64,000 nt of DNA from positions 1,772,689 through 1,836,688 of the forward strand of contig JAUPSS010000007.1 of assembly GCA_040285825.1 (NCBI GenBank), in the 5' to 3' direction. Positions 49,820-60,030 of this stretch are shown piece after piece; position 1 is the first letter of the stretch, and every line of letters starts with the position of its first letter. The position numbers were made by a program, and so were the translations under genes. Source of the DNA: Eukaryota sp. TZLM1-RC. Lineage: Eukaryota; Metamonada: BaSk clade. The notes below the pieces were generated by a model. It saw nothing but the letters and a program-made list of their open reading frames with translations, searched no databases and was not told the DNA's origin.

Positions 49820-51165
49820 TGTGAATTTCTATGAAAACGCACTTCTGGCTTTTGACCAATTCATGCAATCTTGATAGACGTTAAGCTTACTTTAGTTCTA
49901 TCACTATATGATATCTCGATCAAATGATAGTTAAAGCAGCAACATAACAATATGCGTACAGGTACGCAATACATGGAAAAGCACTTATCTACGGGGGTCT
50001 CTGGAACGCCTCCGGTCTTTCATTGTATCAGTGCTCACTTATGGCAATCTCAAGCTGGTTTCTGGAGGCTGAGATGTCCCTCGACCAGAGTGTCTGACAT
50101 TGAGGGCAAACAAACTTTTCATTGTTCACCCTCCCATCATCGTGATACACCTTTTGATTGAATACCTTACAGCAATTTGTTTTGGCAGATGTGTAGAATT
50201 CATCTCCATTAGGCTTCACATATGTAAAATGTTTCTAAATCTCCTTCAAAAGGCGCTTCCTTGGGGTTTTCACAGCCTGTCTTGAGGTTCCATCAGCTCC
50301 ACTGCCAAACCAAATTATGCTTTCTCTTCCATTAGCCATTAGTTTAATTATTTCAATAAATCCCATTATTCTTTTTTGCCTTCTTATAAAGTAATCAAAC
50401 TTGTTGCGGCGCAGGACTCGGCGATCTCCATTTATCAGGAGTTGGTCTAGTATAGTTTTCGGATGGAAGCCGGTATTTTTGATTTCTTCATGTGTCGGTA
50501 CCCAAAGGCAATGCTATTTCATTAAGATATTTGTGCAAATTCTTAGCAAAATAGCAATCTGGTGGTGCATGGGTCAAGACCGGTGGTTGAATGATCTTCT
50601 TTGCCTTTGGATTTAGACCAAATTCCGAAAGTTGATGGTCAACATTGTTATTATCTATTCTTGATCCAATTGAATAACCACACAAATTTTTGTAGTTGGG
50701 ATCAATTGCACAGTATGAATAATCAATTGGGTCAACTGGTGGAGGCTCATAGGCGTCGTCAGTTCTTCGACGTTGCCTAGGATGAACCTGTTGTTGAAGT
50801 CTAGAGTTTCGCTTTCGACTCTTTGCAGGAATATCGAGTTCCCCACTGGCTATGGTGGTTGCCAATTTTCTGGCTCTCCGGCGATTTTTCGTTTTTTTGG
50901 AGGCAAAGGAAAATATGAAGCGGATTGAAACAGCATCTGAACTTATTGTGCAAGTCAGATACTTCTTTTTCTGGAAAAGGCAAACGGGTCTTTCAGCAGA
51001 CAGTGGTTCGTATTAAAAGAGATACAATGCTTTTCCAGTTTTGACTACAAGAGATAAAGCCAAAAGAATAACTGGGGGATGGGCACACGGCATTTCTTCG
51101 CATGGTATGAGATGCAATACTTTCTAGAAAGGATACAATATTTAGCCCAGCAATGAATTTAACCT
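49820..51165 (-). pseudogene. Fanzor lineage c, copy 2, 5'-truncated, with conserved 3' flank
   Basis: Homologous to 35680-37050 on the other strand. 50865-50488 reads through RuvC-I (YSYCAIDPNYKNLCGYSIGS) without the one-base deletion of the other copy. 50346-50028 gives the RuvC-II-like WFGSGADG, zinc ribbon (TNCCKVF...FVCPQCQTLW) and RuvC-III WSRDISASRNQLEIAISEH. Other frameshifts lie at the region near 50400-50490 and after SEH. The non-coding part 49820-49985 keeps the TGCGTAC/GTACGCA hairpin (49953-49968). The N-terminal lobe is missing beyond about 51165. Confidence 0.75.
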
Positions 51166-51429
51166 AACACCACTCAAGCAATTCATCAAGAATTGGGCCA
51201 AGCGTTGCTTTACTTGTCATAAAAACACAACTCGCAGGGTGTCCAACAAGCAAGAGACTTTAGTTGATTCCATGGTACAAAACAGTAGTATTTTGTTTCA
51301 CAAATTTGACCTTAAACTTAACCAAAGATCAATTTCAACCATCTTAGATAAGGAATTTTAAAGTTAAAAAAGGGTCATCACCACGGCTGAAGATGTGTTG
51401 TCACTGGTCTCTTTTTAAGAACTTGCAGA
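51166..51429. other. Spacer between Fanzor and retroelement copies
   Basis: No coding signal recognised; decayed repeats likely. Confidence 0.3.
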
Positions 51430-51975
51430 TTCCTGCTGAAGGAAACACTTTCTCTGAATAATTTTGGTTCTGATGATAGAGGTGATGTATACTGTGATTG
51501 GATTGATAATTCTGAAGCTATTGTTGACTTTGTCTCATGTAATGTTGCAAATGATACTTTGGTTCACAGAAGAAAACTTAATCCTGTGACTTCTCTTGAT
51601 TTTAAAGCAAAAGAGAAACATAGAAAATATGATAAAGATATTGAAGAGGCTAATGCCGATAGAAATACACAGCTGGTTTTTATTGCTTTCCCAGTTTCGA
51701 TAAATGGAAGATTATCAGATGAAGCAGAAACTTTTTTGAATGACTTCCAAAAAATGGTGCAAGAAAAAACAATGAAAAGATTTGATATTTTTTATGGCGT
51801 TCACGGATTCAATTTGCCATTATTAATAGATTATTTCGGTTTTTCAATCGAATAAGAGAAGTTTTAGCTAGACAGCAAGCAAATCAAGATTTTGTAGAGG
51901 AAATCTTGGTTCAATGATAGTCGTCCCATTAGTTATGAGTTAATTTAATTAAGTGTGCAAATTCAATAAATATTA
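51430..51975 (+). pseudogene. Family B retrotransposon 3' fragment
   Basis: 5'-truncated copy starting in the endonuclease domain: LSLNNFGSDDRGDVYCDWID, EAIVDFVSCNVAND, FKAKEKHRKYDKDIEEANAD. A one-base change near 51790 shifts the frame after KRFDIF; the rest aligns in another frame to the EEILV end near 51915. The 3' UTR (TAGTCGTCCCATTAGTTATGA, ending AATTCAATAAATA) matches the copy nested at 18880. Confidence 0.78.
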
Positions 51976-52009
51976 ATAACTAAAGATGCGGAAAATTTAC
52001 CAAAATGAT

Positions 52010-52510
52010 ACAGTTAAGCAAAAATTAATTTCACTTTTTCTCTTAAAATTTGAAAACACAAGCCTTTTTTGCCAGTGAACACGATTGAAAATTCTTTCCG
52101 TTTTTTCCTTTACAACACTGAAATCTTCAAAAAACGCCAAAGCAACATTACCTAAAAAACCGAGCAAAGAAACAACAAAAAAACATAAATTAAATTGGAC
52201 AAGAGAATTTTCATAATCACAAAAAATAATTTTCTCTTTTGTATTTTCCCCAGCAAGAAGAGTTTGATTGACAGCCGAATTAAGGAAATGGTGATCAAAA
52301 GAATTACAAGGGTCAATAGACATGGCATCTAAAATTCTGCCTTTTAAGCTTCCATTTACGCTAGGAACAGCCAAATCACCCCGAGTCAGACCCATAGAAG
52401 ATCTTTTGCAATGCGTACTATCACTGTTGGGATCTTCGAAAATAAATTTTGATAACAATGGTTCTAGAAAGGAATTTATTCGATATGATTTACACAAGAC
52501 ATAATTTGTT
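52010..52510 (-). pseudogene. Family A retrotransposon endonuclease fragment
   Basis: Reads MCKSYRINSFLEPLLSKFIF, then GLTRGDLAVPSVNGS and LDAMSIDPCN, and ends in a diverged C-terminal helix. Close to 53740-54310 but separately decayed. It stops just left of the inverted repeat of the DDE element. Confidence 0.65.
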
Positions 52511-52548
52511 GGAATATCAAGTGAACCTATATTACCATCAGTTCAAAG

Positions 52549-52595
52549 TACCGTATATTGGTTAGAATTGGTTCAAAAAATAGTGGGAATTTTTT
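52549..52595 (+). repeat. Left terminal inverted repeat
   Basis: 47 bp; exact reverse complement of 55187-55233. Confidence 0.88.
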
Positions 52596-52789
52596 AAAAG
52601 TTCCCAATGTTCCCAATGTTTTTCTAAAATTGTTGTATGTCATATTTGTGCAAAGTTGATTGAACACAGATAACAAAATTTTATAGAAACACTAAATGTA
52701 TCAACTATTGCTCTATATTGAAATGTTAGACATGGTTTTCGTCTATGTATATGCTTGATAAATCACTAATCAACGAAACGTTCTTTTAA

Positions 52790-53563
52790 GAAGAGAAAAA
52801 CGCCAGTATTCAAGGATTAGGTGATAAAAGAGGCAACACAGCAACACTTACAATTTCGAAAGCTGGAGATTTGCTGCCATTACAATTGATTTGGGAAGGT
52901 AAAACACAAGTCAGTGTTCCAAATTATGAATGGCCCAGTGAAGTAATTCACTCTTTATCACCAAAAAATGAGGGTGTATCAAAAGCTGCTGTTACAAAGT
53001 GGCAAAATGGACATAGTATTGTCGAGTATTTGAGATATGTAGTAGGGAATTATTTGAAACGAGTCAGAACTGAACTTAAGGAAGGGTTTAAACTTGCAGG
53101 AGTACCAATGGGCGAACCTGCGTTGATGATTTCGGATCACCACCATTCTCATAAATGTGAAAACGCTGTCCAAGTTTGCCAGGAGCTAAATATTGATCCT
53201 ATTATGATTCCTGAAAGATCAACCGATCTCTTTTGTGTCCTTGACATTTCAATAAACAAAGAAATTTAGGCCAATTTGAAAGACAGTTTTGCAGACTATT
53301 GTGCTGAACACGTCCAAGATGCATTGTCAAAGGGAGTACCTGTAGAATGCCTCAAGATGAAGTTGACCAAAGGAGCTTTGAATCACCATTTGGTAAGATG
53401 GATCATGACTGCTTTTCGTTTCTTTGAAACAAATGCGACTCAATGGATCGCGTCAGGATGGGAAAAGGTCGTTAAAAACATCTCCACTTGTCTAGAATAT
53501 GAAGCAGGTGATATCATAGAAATCAGATCAGATTTGTCTGATATTGAGTCAGAGTATGAATGA
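52790..53563 (+). pseudogene. DDE_1 (pogo-like) transposase, C-terminal half
   Basis: Reads GLGDKRGNTATLTISKAGDL, LLPLQLIWEGKTQ, then PALMISDHHHSHKCENAVQV and IPERSTDLFCVLDISINKEI. This is the DDE_1 core after its first Asp; the second Asp lies in SDHHHSH (D-x2-H form instead of DN-x-SH). A TAG at 53267-53269 breaks the frame, which then continues to 53563 ending IESEYE. The N-terminal helix-turn-helix domains and first catalytic Asp are missing. A cut-and-paste transposase in origin, inactive now. Confidence 0.75.
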
Positions 53564-53739
53564 TTGTAGTTTGGTTTAACTTTTGCTTATAAATGTTTGT
53601 CTTTAAAATTTGCACACGTGTTACCAAAAAGTGCACACGTGTAAACACCTTAAAAAAATGTCGGAATTGTTAAATCGTTTTCTTTTACTCAACAACAAAT
53701 ATGAAAACATAAAAAACACAATTAAAACTCCACATCCTC

Positions 53740-54790
53740 AAAACATGCCTCCCCTACATCAAAACAATTAAATGCCAAAGATTCGGAAAATTTCCCAAAA
53801 GAAGAAAGTGAATCAGAAATCAGTTTCACCATTCCCTTAAAAATAGAAAATACAATCCTGTTTTGCCAGTAAACACGATTGAAAATTTTTCCAGTTCTTT
53901 CCTTTACAACTACAACAAAATCCTCAAGGAAAGCCATACCAGCCTTACCCAAAGATCCAGGCAAAGAAAAAACAAAGGGACATAATTTATATTGGGCATG
54001 AGAATTTTCATTAATCGAGGAAATGGGTTTCGCATATTTAGCAATTTCATATTTTTCGCCTGCAAGAAGAGGATTATTTACATCCAAGTTAATGAGATGT
54101 TCGTTAGATGAATTACAAGGGTCAATAGACATGGCGTCTAAAATAGTAAAACTACCATTTAAACCGGGAACAACTAGATCACCTCTAGTCAGACCCATAG
54201 AAGCTCTGTTGTAACGCATACTATCAATATTGGGATCATCAAGAATTAATTTTGATAACAGCGGTTCTAAAAAGGAATCTACTCGATATGATTTGCACAT
54301 TACATAAATTTGGTCCCTGACGTTATTATGCACTTTGCTTCTAAATGTAATGAAATGTTTACAGTTCAAAAGATGAGTAAACAAAAGAGGTTTACCACAT
54401 TTACAAGTTAAATGATTGGGCGAATTGTTAGGCTATAGAAATCCATGAAACGCATGTTTAGAAGTTATTCATTGTTTTTTAACAAAAGTCCATAAACAAA
54501 GGGAATTTGAGTTACTAAAGCAGCAGCAGAACTATCACGAATGTCCTTTAAAAAAATACCGAAAGCGGGATTTTATGTTTTGGCCACGCCAAGTCTTACT
54601 TCGTAATCCAAGCCTTCATCTAATTTGACTAGATGGTGCCGAAGCTTTTTCAAGCAAAAACGTAAATTTGGAAGTGATCGGGTGGGAATTTCTTGAATAT
54701 TTTGAGGAAAACACTGAATCCAGATATCACTAGGCAAATTATCTAATTCAATTTGAAGTTGATTCAAATAAAAATTTGTTAATTTTTAAA
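53740..54790 (-). pseudogene. Family A retrotransposon fragment inside the DDE element
   Basis: Reads from the RT thumb (SDIWIQCFPQNIQEIPTRSL, 54767-54573) through a broken stretch to the zinc finger (FTHLLNCKHFITFRSKVHNN) and a long intact endonuclease and C-terminal region at 54384-53722 (GLTRGDLVVPGLNGSFTILD, then FNRVYWQNRIVFSIFKGM, ending CFEDVEF). The endonuclease region here is one of the best preserved in the window. Confidence 0.75.
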
Positions 54791-54839
54791 TTAAATTGTT
54801 AAATTTTTTTTAATGAAAATTAATTTATTTTTAAAACTG

Positions 54840-55186
54840 GAATAATTATTGAGATAAAAAACCCATCTAGAATTCAATATCCTCCAAACAAGCGTCACTA
54901 TTACTGAACCTACTCACAGCATTACGTTCATATTCTACACCAATAGCTAAAAGTGCCTTTGAAATCATTGTTGGAATAGACTTGAAAATGCAAAAAACAA
55001 TTCTATTTAACCAGAAAGTGGAGTTCATTGTTTTACCAGACCTATTCAGTAACACTTTTTTAAAATTTTCAAAAAAGTGCAACCCTGAAGGTCCAATATT
55101 GCCAAAAAGAGAAATTGCAAACGGCACAAACTGATATTTCACATGTTCCACTCTACCTAACTGTGCCAAAGGTTCTTCATAGTGGG
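54840..55186 (-). pseudogene. Family A retrotransposon 3' end, second fragment in the DDE element
   Basis: Reads EEPLAQLGRVEHVKYQFVPF, GLHFFENFKKVLLNRSGKTM, ending NSDACLEDIEF and a 3' UTR to about 54840. It keeps the intact T6 run that is T5 in the copies at 34.4 and 63.8 kb. It abuts the right inverted repeat directly. Confidence 0.75.
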
Positions 55187-55233
55187 AAAAAATTCCCACT
55201 ATTTTTTGAACCAATTCTAACCAATATACGGTA
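55187..55233 (-). repeat. Right terminal inverted repeat
   Basis: Exact reverse complement of 52549-52595, followed by TTGCAGCA and then the tRNA gene. Confidence 0.88.
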
Positions 55234-55241
55234 TTGCAGCA

Positions 55242-55314
55242 GCCCAAATGGCTCAGTTGGTAGAGCATTCCTTTAGTAAGGGAAAGGTCCTGAGTTCGAT
55301 TCTCAGTTTGGGCA
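55242..55314 (+). tRNA. tRNA-Thr (anticodon AGT)
   Basis: 73 nt folding into a full cloverleaf: acceptor GCCCAAA/TTTGGGC, D-stem GCTC/GAGC with AGTTGGTA loop, anticodon stem TTCCT/GGGAA with loop TTAGTAA, variable AGGTC, and T-arm CTGAG-TTCGATT-CTCAG. Discriminator A at 55314. Anticodon AGT at loop positions 34-36 reads ACU (as inosine also ACC and ACA). Internal box A (TGGCTCAGTTGG) and box B (GGTCCTGAGTTCGATTC) are present. No intron and no encoded CCA. Confidence 0.95.
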
Positions 55315-55552
55315 ATTTTATTAGATACATGAAATAGTGAAAAAACAAGAAAGAGTTTTCAATAATGAAAAACACTAATGTTTTTCTAGAACAGAAAATA
55401 AAGTAGGTGACCACTTTTTTTGAAAATTTTTCCCAAATCATCTGAACTTATTAGATCTGCGTTCCCAACAGTACCAAAAATAAAAATTGCAAGTGCCTTA
55501 GCTTGCTCTATTTTTAATTAGTTTAGAATACTTTATTCTAGTGTTTGTACAA

Positions 55553-55648
55553 TTGCGCTCTAGCGCTCAAGTCGAAGGAAACCCTTTTGCCTTCGTAATG
55601 GATTACATTGCTTTTAGGTATACTATGTAGATACTATGCAGATCATCA
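55553..55648 (+). repeat. Tandem-hairpin element, single copy
   Basis: Three hairpins in a row: GCGCT-CT-AGCGC (55555-55566), CGAAGG/CCTTCG (55573-55595) and GTAAT-GG-ATTAC (55595-55606). AGGTATACTA and CAGATCATCA (55639-55648) follow. It aligns with the inner arms of the palindrome at 37.7-38.2 kb, where stems have different bases but still pair. Confidence 0.65.
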
Positions 55649-56639
55649 CAAGTGGGAAAAAATTTGATGTTTCTGCCTCTTGCTCTATATAAAAGTTGAA
55701 CAACAACTTCCTATTTTGATTTCTTGGAATGTTCTGAAACTTTGAGTAAATATTGAATGTCGGTATTGTAACTTCTTTTCCATGAAGATACGGTGGTAGA
55801 ATCGATAATTAGTTCAGTTTTATCATACCATGCACATTCAATATCACCTCGTTTTTGGCTCAAACTGAAGTTTAATTTATCAAACATAGGTTCTCAACAA
55901 ACTGGGTAATGAGCACATTGTAACAGATCAAAAATACCATCATGAAAAGCATTGTTTATAATTGATCTTCTTTGAGTGAAAAAAAGATATTCTGAACTAT
56001 AATTAAAATATCTTAAATTATATTCTGGGACCGTTTAATAATTTCAATTACTATATCATCTCAAATTCTGACCTCAAGTTGGAAATATTGATTGAAACAA
56101 GTCATCATAGATACTTGTTTCTTTATTTGTTCCCAAACTCCACATTTGAATTGTTGACATTAACATATCTTCACTGCGGAAATATCAGTTGTAATACAAA
56201 AATAATTGCAATTCCACCACTGTCAAAATTTTTCAGACATAAGGTGTGCCTTTGGTGGATTGGTTTGCAGAATTGGCTTTGTAAGCTAAAGAACGTCTTA
56301 CAAAGAGAAGCGTTATTAGAGGGTAAAGGGAAAAAAGATGTCATTGTAACTAAAGAGAGATAGTAGGCGGGACAATGTTAAAAATCTATTTGATAGTGTT
56401 TATTAATGAATGTTATTAAAAAAAATGAACCTACGACCAAAAACATTACAAACTGTCCCTTAAAGGACTTCCATTACTTGCTTTCAATCGCGAAATTAAT
56501 TGCCTCTAAGAAAACAGCCCCAATTAAATAATTTAGTTTTTGAACCACAGCATAACTTATCAACATGAAATTTTACAACCACCAAATTTTTTCAAATGAT
56601 GATGATTTATTGAATTCTGCAAGTAAAAATTATTTAAGA
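55649..56639. other. Intergenic region
   Basis: A 94-codon frame at 56079-56363 shows no recognisable domain, so I do not call a gene. No repeat or RNA gene identified. Confidence 0.4.
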
Positions 56640-57655
56640 GACCTTGAAAATGCTTTTCATTGTTTGCCCCCTCACTTTTAGAGCAAATGCTTTCCCGATA
56701 ATGCACAGAAAATACCACCTAGAACACTAGTAAATTTGAGGTATTGTGTTAAAAACTTGCAACAAAAATTAACAATAGTTTTGAAGGCTTGGATTTTAAT
56801 GTTCGTCTTGGATTGGCCAAAAATAATTGTCCCGCTTTCGCAAATTTTCTGTTAGATGCTCAAAACAGTTCTTCTTCCTGTTTAATTACTCAAATTCCTC
56901 AAATTTTTGGTCTTCTTTTAGATGATACCATATTTTCTTGTAAAATGCGCCTTCGATGTTTCCTTGGCCTGTTGACGTACCACATAATTTCACTGGTAAA
57001 TGTGGGTCAAAAAAAATTTCCAAATCCTCTTTTTATTTGTAAACACTTTGCTACTTTCCGATCAAAAATTCATGATGTAGTTAGGGATCAACTCTATTGT
57101 ATGTCCAAAATCACACAGAATTGTTTCCTATTTAGAACCATGACTCTTTCGTTTGATTGATGAAAATAATTTAAATTCTTTTGGTCGAAATAGAGGTGAT
57201 TGGATGTTTGAAGGTCTTGAAGGAACGACTATCATTACTGATGTGAGATGCACTGATGTGTGTAATAATATTTTTATACCATTAGCTCGGTCAGAATACA
57301 TGAATCCGATGTCTGCTGTCGAAAATACTAAAATTGATAAATGTAAAACAAAGTTACTTTCTTAATGCCCAATCTCACACTCATTATGTCCTTTGTCCAT
57401 CTTCTTTTTCCCTACATGGCACGCTTGGACCACTTGCTCTATCTTTCTTGGATGATTTTGTTGAAATTGTAAAACAACGTACAGGAAGAATTTTTGACAA
57501 AACGTTTTAGCAGAACAGAATTGTATTTTTAATTGTTAAAGGTGTGGTTTCCTTATTATTTTCTGCTTTATTATCTCTTGGTTGCTTTTATGAAGGAAAA
57601 ACTTCCAGTCAATTCTTTTGGGCTGATTTGGGATATGAAGATTTAGAACTTTAAG
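56640..57655 (+). pseudogene. Family A-like retrotransposon fragment, diverged
   Basis: Begins near 56680 with a decayed thumb region (CFPDNAQKIPP-like), then FNVRLGLAKNNCPAFANFLL, QNSSSSCLITQIPQIFGLLL, HFATFRSKIHDVVRDQLY. The endonuclease start is FGRNRGDWMFEGLEGTTIIT and DVRCTDVCNN. It ends DLGYEDLEL then TAA at 57655. More diverged from the other copies than they are from each other, so it is an older or separate subfamily. Several frameshifts. Confidence 0.65.
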
Positions 57656-58093
57656 TTTGTTGTTTATTTTTTCGGTGGAATAAATTAATAATAAATACAA
57701 ATTTTTTGAAAGGCAATGTTTTTATCTTTGTATTAGTTTTGTCTCTAATCATATCCTGTTACTCCCTACTATTAAGAACGACTTCACTGGGACAAGTCTC
57801 TAGTTGTAACATATAATTTATTTCATAATTAAATAATTTTAGCCTTTTTTATTTTATTTCTTGGTGGGCAATTGTGCTTGATTCTGATAATGTTTTCCAT
57901 TTCTTGACACTTTGTCAAAATCTAATTAAAAATAATGAGGACATAAAAGAGATCTATTATGTGATGCTAGCCTAAAATCTTAAAACGATTTACTATGTTG
58001 ATTTATGAAGATAGTTCAATTTAAGTTACATATACATCCATCGAAACATGCACTTTTTGAGTTACCAACAAGTGTATGTGCTATACAAATTCT
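57656..58093. other. Intergenic region
   Basis: AT-rich, nothing recognised besides the probable 3' UTR of the CCCH gene. Confidence 0.45.
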
Positions 58094-58564
58094 TTATTCA
58101 ACCATTGCTCTAAACACTGGCAAACGTTGAGAACGTGGTCTCTGTGGTGGAGCTTGTATACTCTCTTCTCCCTGAAGAGCAGGTAGAATCACTATAGTAT
58201 TTTTGCTGATACTATTTATCACCACTACTTCAGACGAAAACCCTTTTGAACAGGTCAATCCTTCTCTATGCTTGTAACAACATCGGGTACCATAAAAGCA
58301 TATATATCCTGCGGCTTTTGAATGAAAGTTTCGACATTTTGTAGTTTTAAACCGTTTATGAAGTTTTCGTCCCCTTAGTTCTCGTTCACTATGAGCAAAC
58401 ACACATTTGTTCCCAAACTTGCACGATCCAAGTTCCACATAAGTGTTGCAAAATTCAGTTTTGTGCATCTGTGATCGAGGTGAAGAAGTTGCATCATCAA
58501 TGATGTTAACACCCGAAAACGTCGGAGTTGCCACTGGTGTAACTGTTCTTGAGTGAGTGGACAT
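58094..58564 (-). CDS. Tandem CCCH zinc finger protein (TTP/ZFP36-like)
   Basis: 156 aa. Finger 1: HKTEFCNTYVELGSCKFGNK followed by CVFAH (C39, C48, C54, H58; CX8CX5CX3H), with the basic lead-in typical of TTP-type RNA binders. Linker is 18 residues to C77. Finger 2: TKCRNFHSKAAGYICFYGTR then CCYKH (C77, C89, C95, H99; CX11CX5CX3H, longer first spacing than usual). Proteins of this kind bind AU-rich 3' UTR elements and promote mRNA decay. Both flanks are Ser/Thr/Pro-rich. The end PRSQRLPVFRAMVE has no known motif. The start may lie in an upstream exon, but Met1 gives a sensible protein. Confidence 0.82.
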   Translation of the reverse strand: MSTHSRTVTPVATPTFSGVNIIDDATSSPRSQMHKTEFCNTYVELGSCKFGNKCVFAHSERELRGRKLHKRFKTTKCRNFHSKAAGYICFYGTRCCYKHREGLTCSKGFSSEVVVINSISKNTIVILPALQGEESIQAPPQRPRSQRLPVFRAMVE

Positions 58565-60002
58565 GGTGATTGGGGAATGGGTAGCTCATGTCTATCATTG
58601 ATGATACCTGAGTGACAGTAGTCACTGTAAAATGCATCAGGTATATTGGTACATTTATTCGAATGTAGTTTTCTTGTACAGAAACAGTTCCGTAAATGCA
58701 ACACCATTTTCGGTTCCAAAAATTTCAGTAATTGTTTATTGGAAACTGAGCCTCAATATCTGCAATTTCAGTCTAAGTGAAAATTGCAACGTATTTCAAG
58801 TCCCACTAAGGCAAATTAAACTGAAACTCCCTCCTTAGCTACAACGGAATTCAAAACATTATAACATGTCATATTACTCTTCATTAGAGAGCTCTCTGGT
58901 TCCAGTTGTGTCAAATGATAATGGGAGTTCGAATATTTTTTCTATAAAACCAATTTCCTTCCTCTATTTTACAGAATTGTCTACATGGTTGAATGGGGAG
59001 GAAGCAGATGACGTTATAGGACTTGATTGATTGGGAAACTACTTGGGAAATACACAATTTATGTATTAATTGTATTTTTGTAACTGTATTTATTATTCTG
59101 GTACTATTTCAAAATAGATATCAATAACAAAAATACAGATGAAGATAATTAAATATAGCGGTGAATATTGTAGTGTACATTGAATAGGTCTTAACAAAAT
59201 AATTCCAATGAAATAGTAGTTTAATAACTATAAAAGTGCTCTGTTTGTCAGTTTTGGAGGTGTTTATTAGAATTTGATTAGTCAAAAGAGCGCCTCATAT
59301 TTCTATTGAGGATTTTTTGTGATTGGCTGTAGACTTTGAAAGATCCACTATAACTGCAATTTCCATATCTGCAACGTTTTTTTTCCGGTCCCAGCCCAGT
59401 GCAGATATAGAGGGTTCAATGTATCGAGTCTGAAATGCAATGTAAACTAAATGCTAGTACTTTCCTTTTTGAGGAAAGATACTTCACTAGTGAAGTATCA
59501 GTGATGAAGAGCTGAGAGTGTGGCTTTTGTCCAGGAAGACAATACCCAATTGAAGCAAATTGTCAACGTAATTAAATTGGACACTCAAAAAGTGCTAAAT
59601 TAATAATGTTTTTGATAAACAAAAACCTTTAAAACACTTTGAAAACTTGAAATCTGGAAAAAAAGGAATACTTTAAGCAAAGAGCAGTATAGTTTAAACA
59701 GACAGTACTATAATACCAAAGAAAAATGAGCTGGCAGGTGTCATTAGTGATTGTGACACGTGGCAGTTGTAAACTTGGACGTTTTCCAAGTAGCACAACC
59801 ACCACTTCCGGAAAAATGACAATAGATTAGTAACACAATCAATTTCAATTATGTGATTGAGTTAAGTTTGAAACTAATGGGTGTGGTATATATATGGATA
59901 CTGGGGATTGCAAAGGTGTTATTCAAGTATAAAAGAGCCTTCAACTAATAATTGTTGATCAATGTCGGTGAACAATGAAAAAATGATAAAGCAAAGATAC
60001 AT
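58565..60002. other. Intergenic region with a possible chromodomain scrap
   Basis: No gene established. Near 58978-59060 short stretches in different frames (VYMVEWGGS, then DWETTWEIHNLC) resemble the two halves of a chromodomain, preceded by TTTTACAG, which could be a splice acceptor. A 54-codon frame beginning at 58866 overlaps it. It may be a retrotransposon remnant or an unresolved small gene. Confidence 0.25.
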
Positions 60003-60030
60003 TTACACTAAACAAATAAGAAAAACTACT

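Larger units (their letters stand above)
52549..55233. mobile_element. pogo/DDE_1-type DNA transposon with 47-bp inverted repeats
   Basis: Inverted repeats 52549-52595 and 55187-55233 are identical over 47 bp (TACCGTATATTGG...). If the outer TA on each side is the target duplication, the true repeat is 45 bp beginning CCGTATATTGG, as expected for Tc1/pogo-type elements. It contains a broken transposase on the plus strand and two family A retroelement fragments on the minus strand. Its right end lies 8 bp from tRNA-Thr. Confidence 0.8.

Noticed and set aside
56079-56363. 94-codon plus-strand gene
   Set aside because: Composition is that of AT-rich random sequence and no motif is visible.
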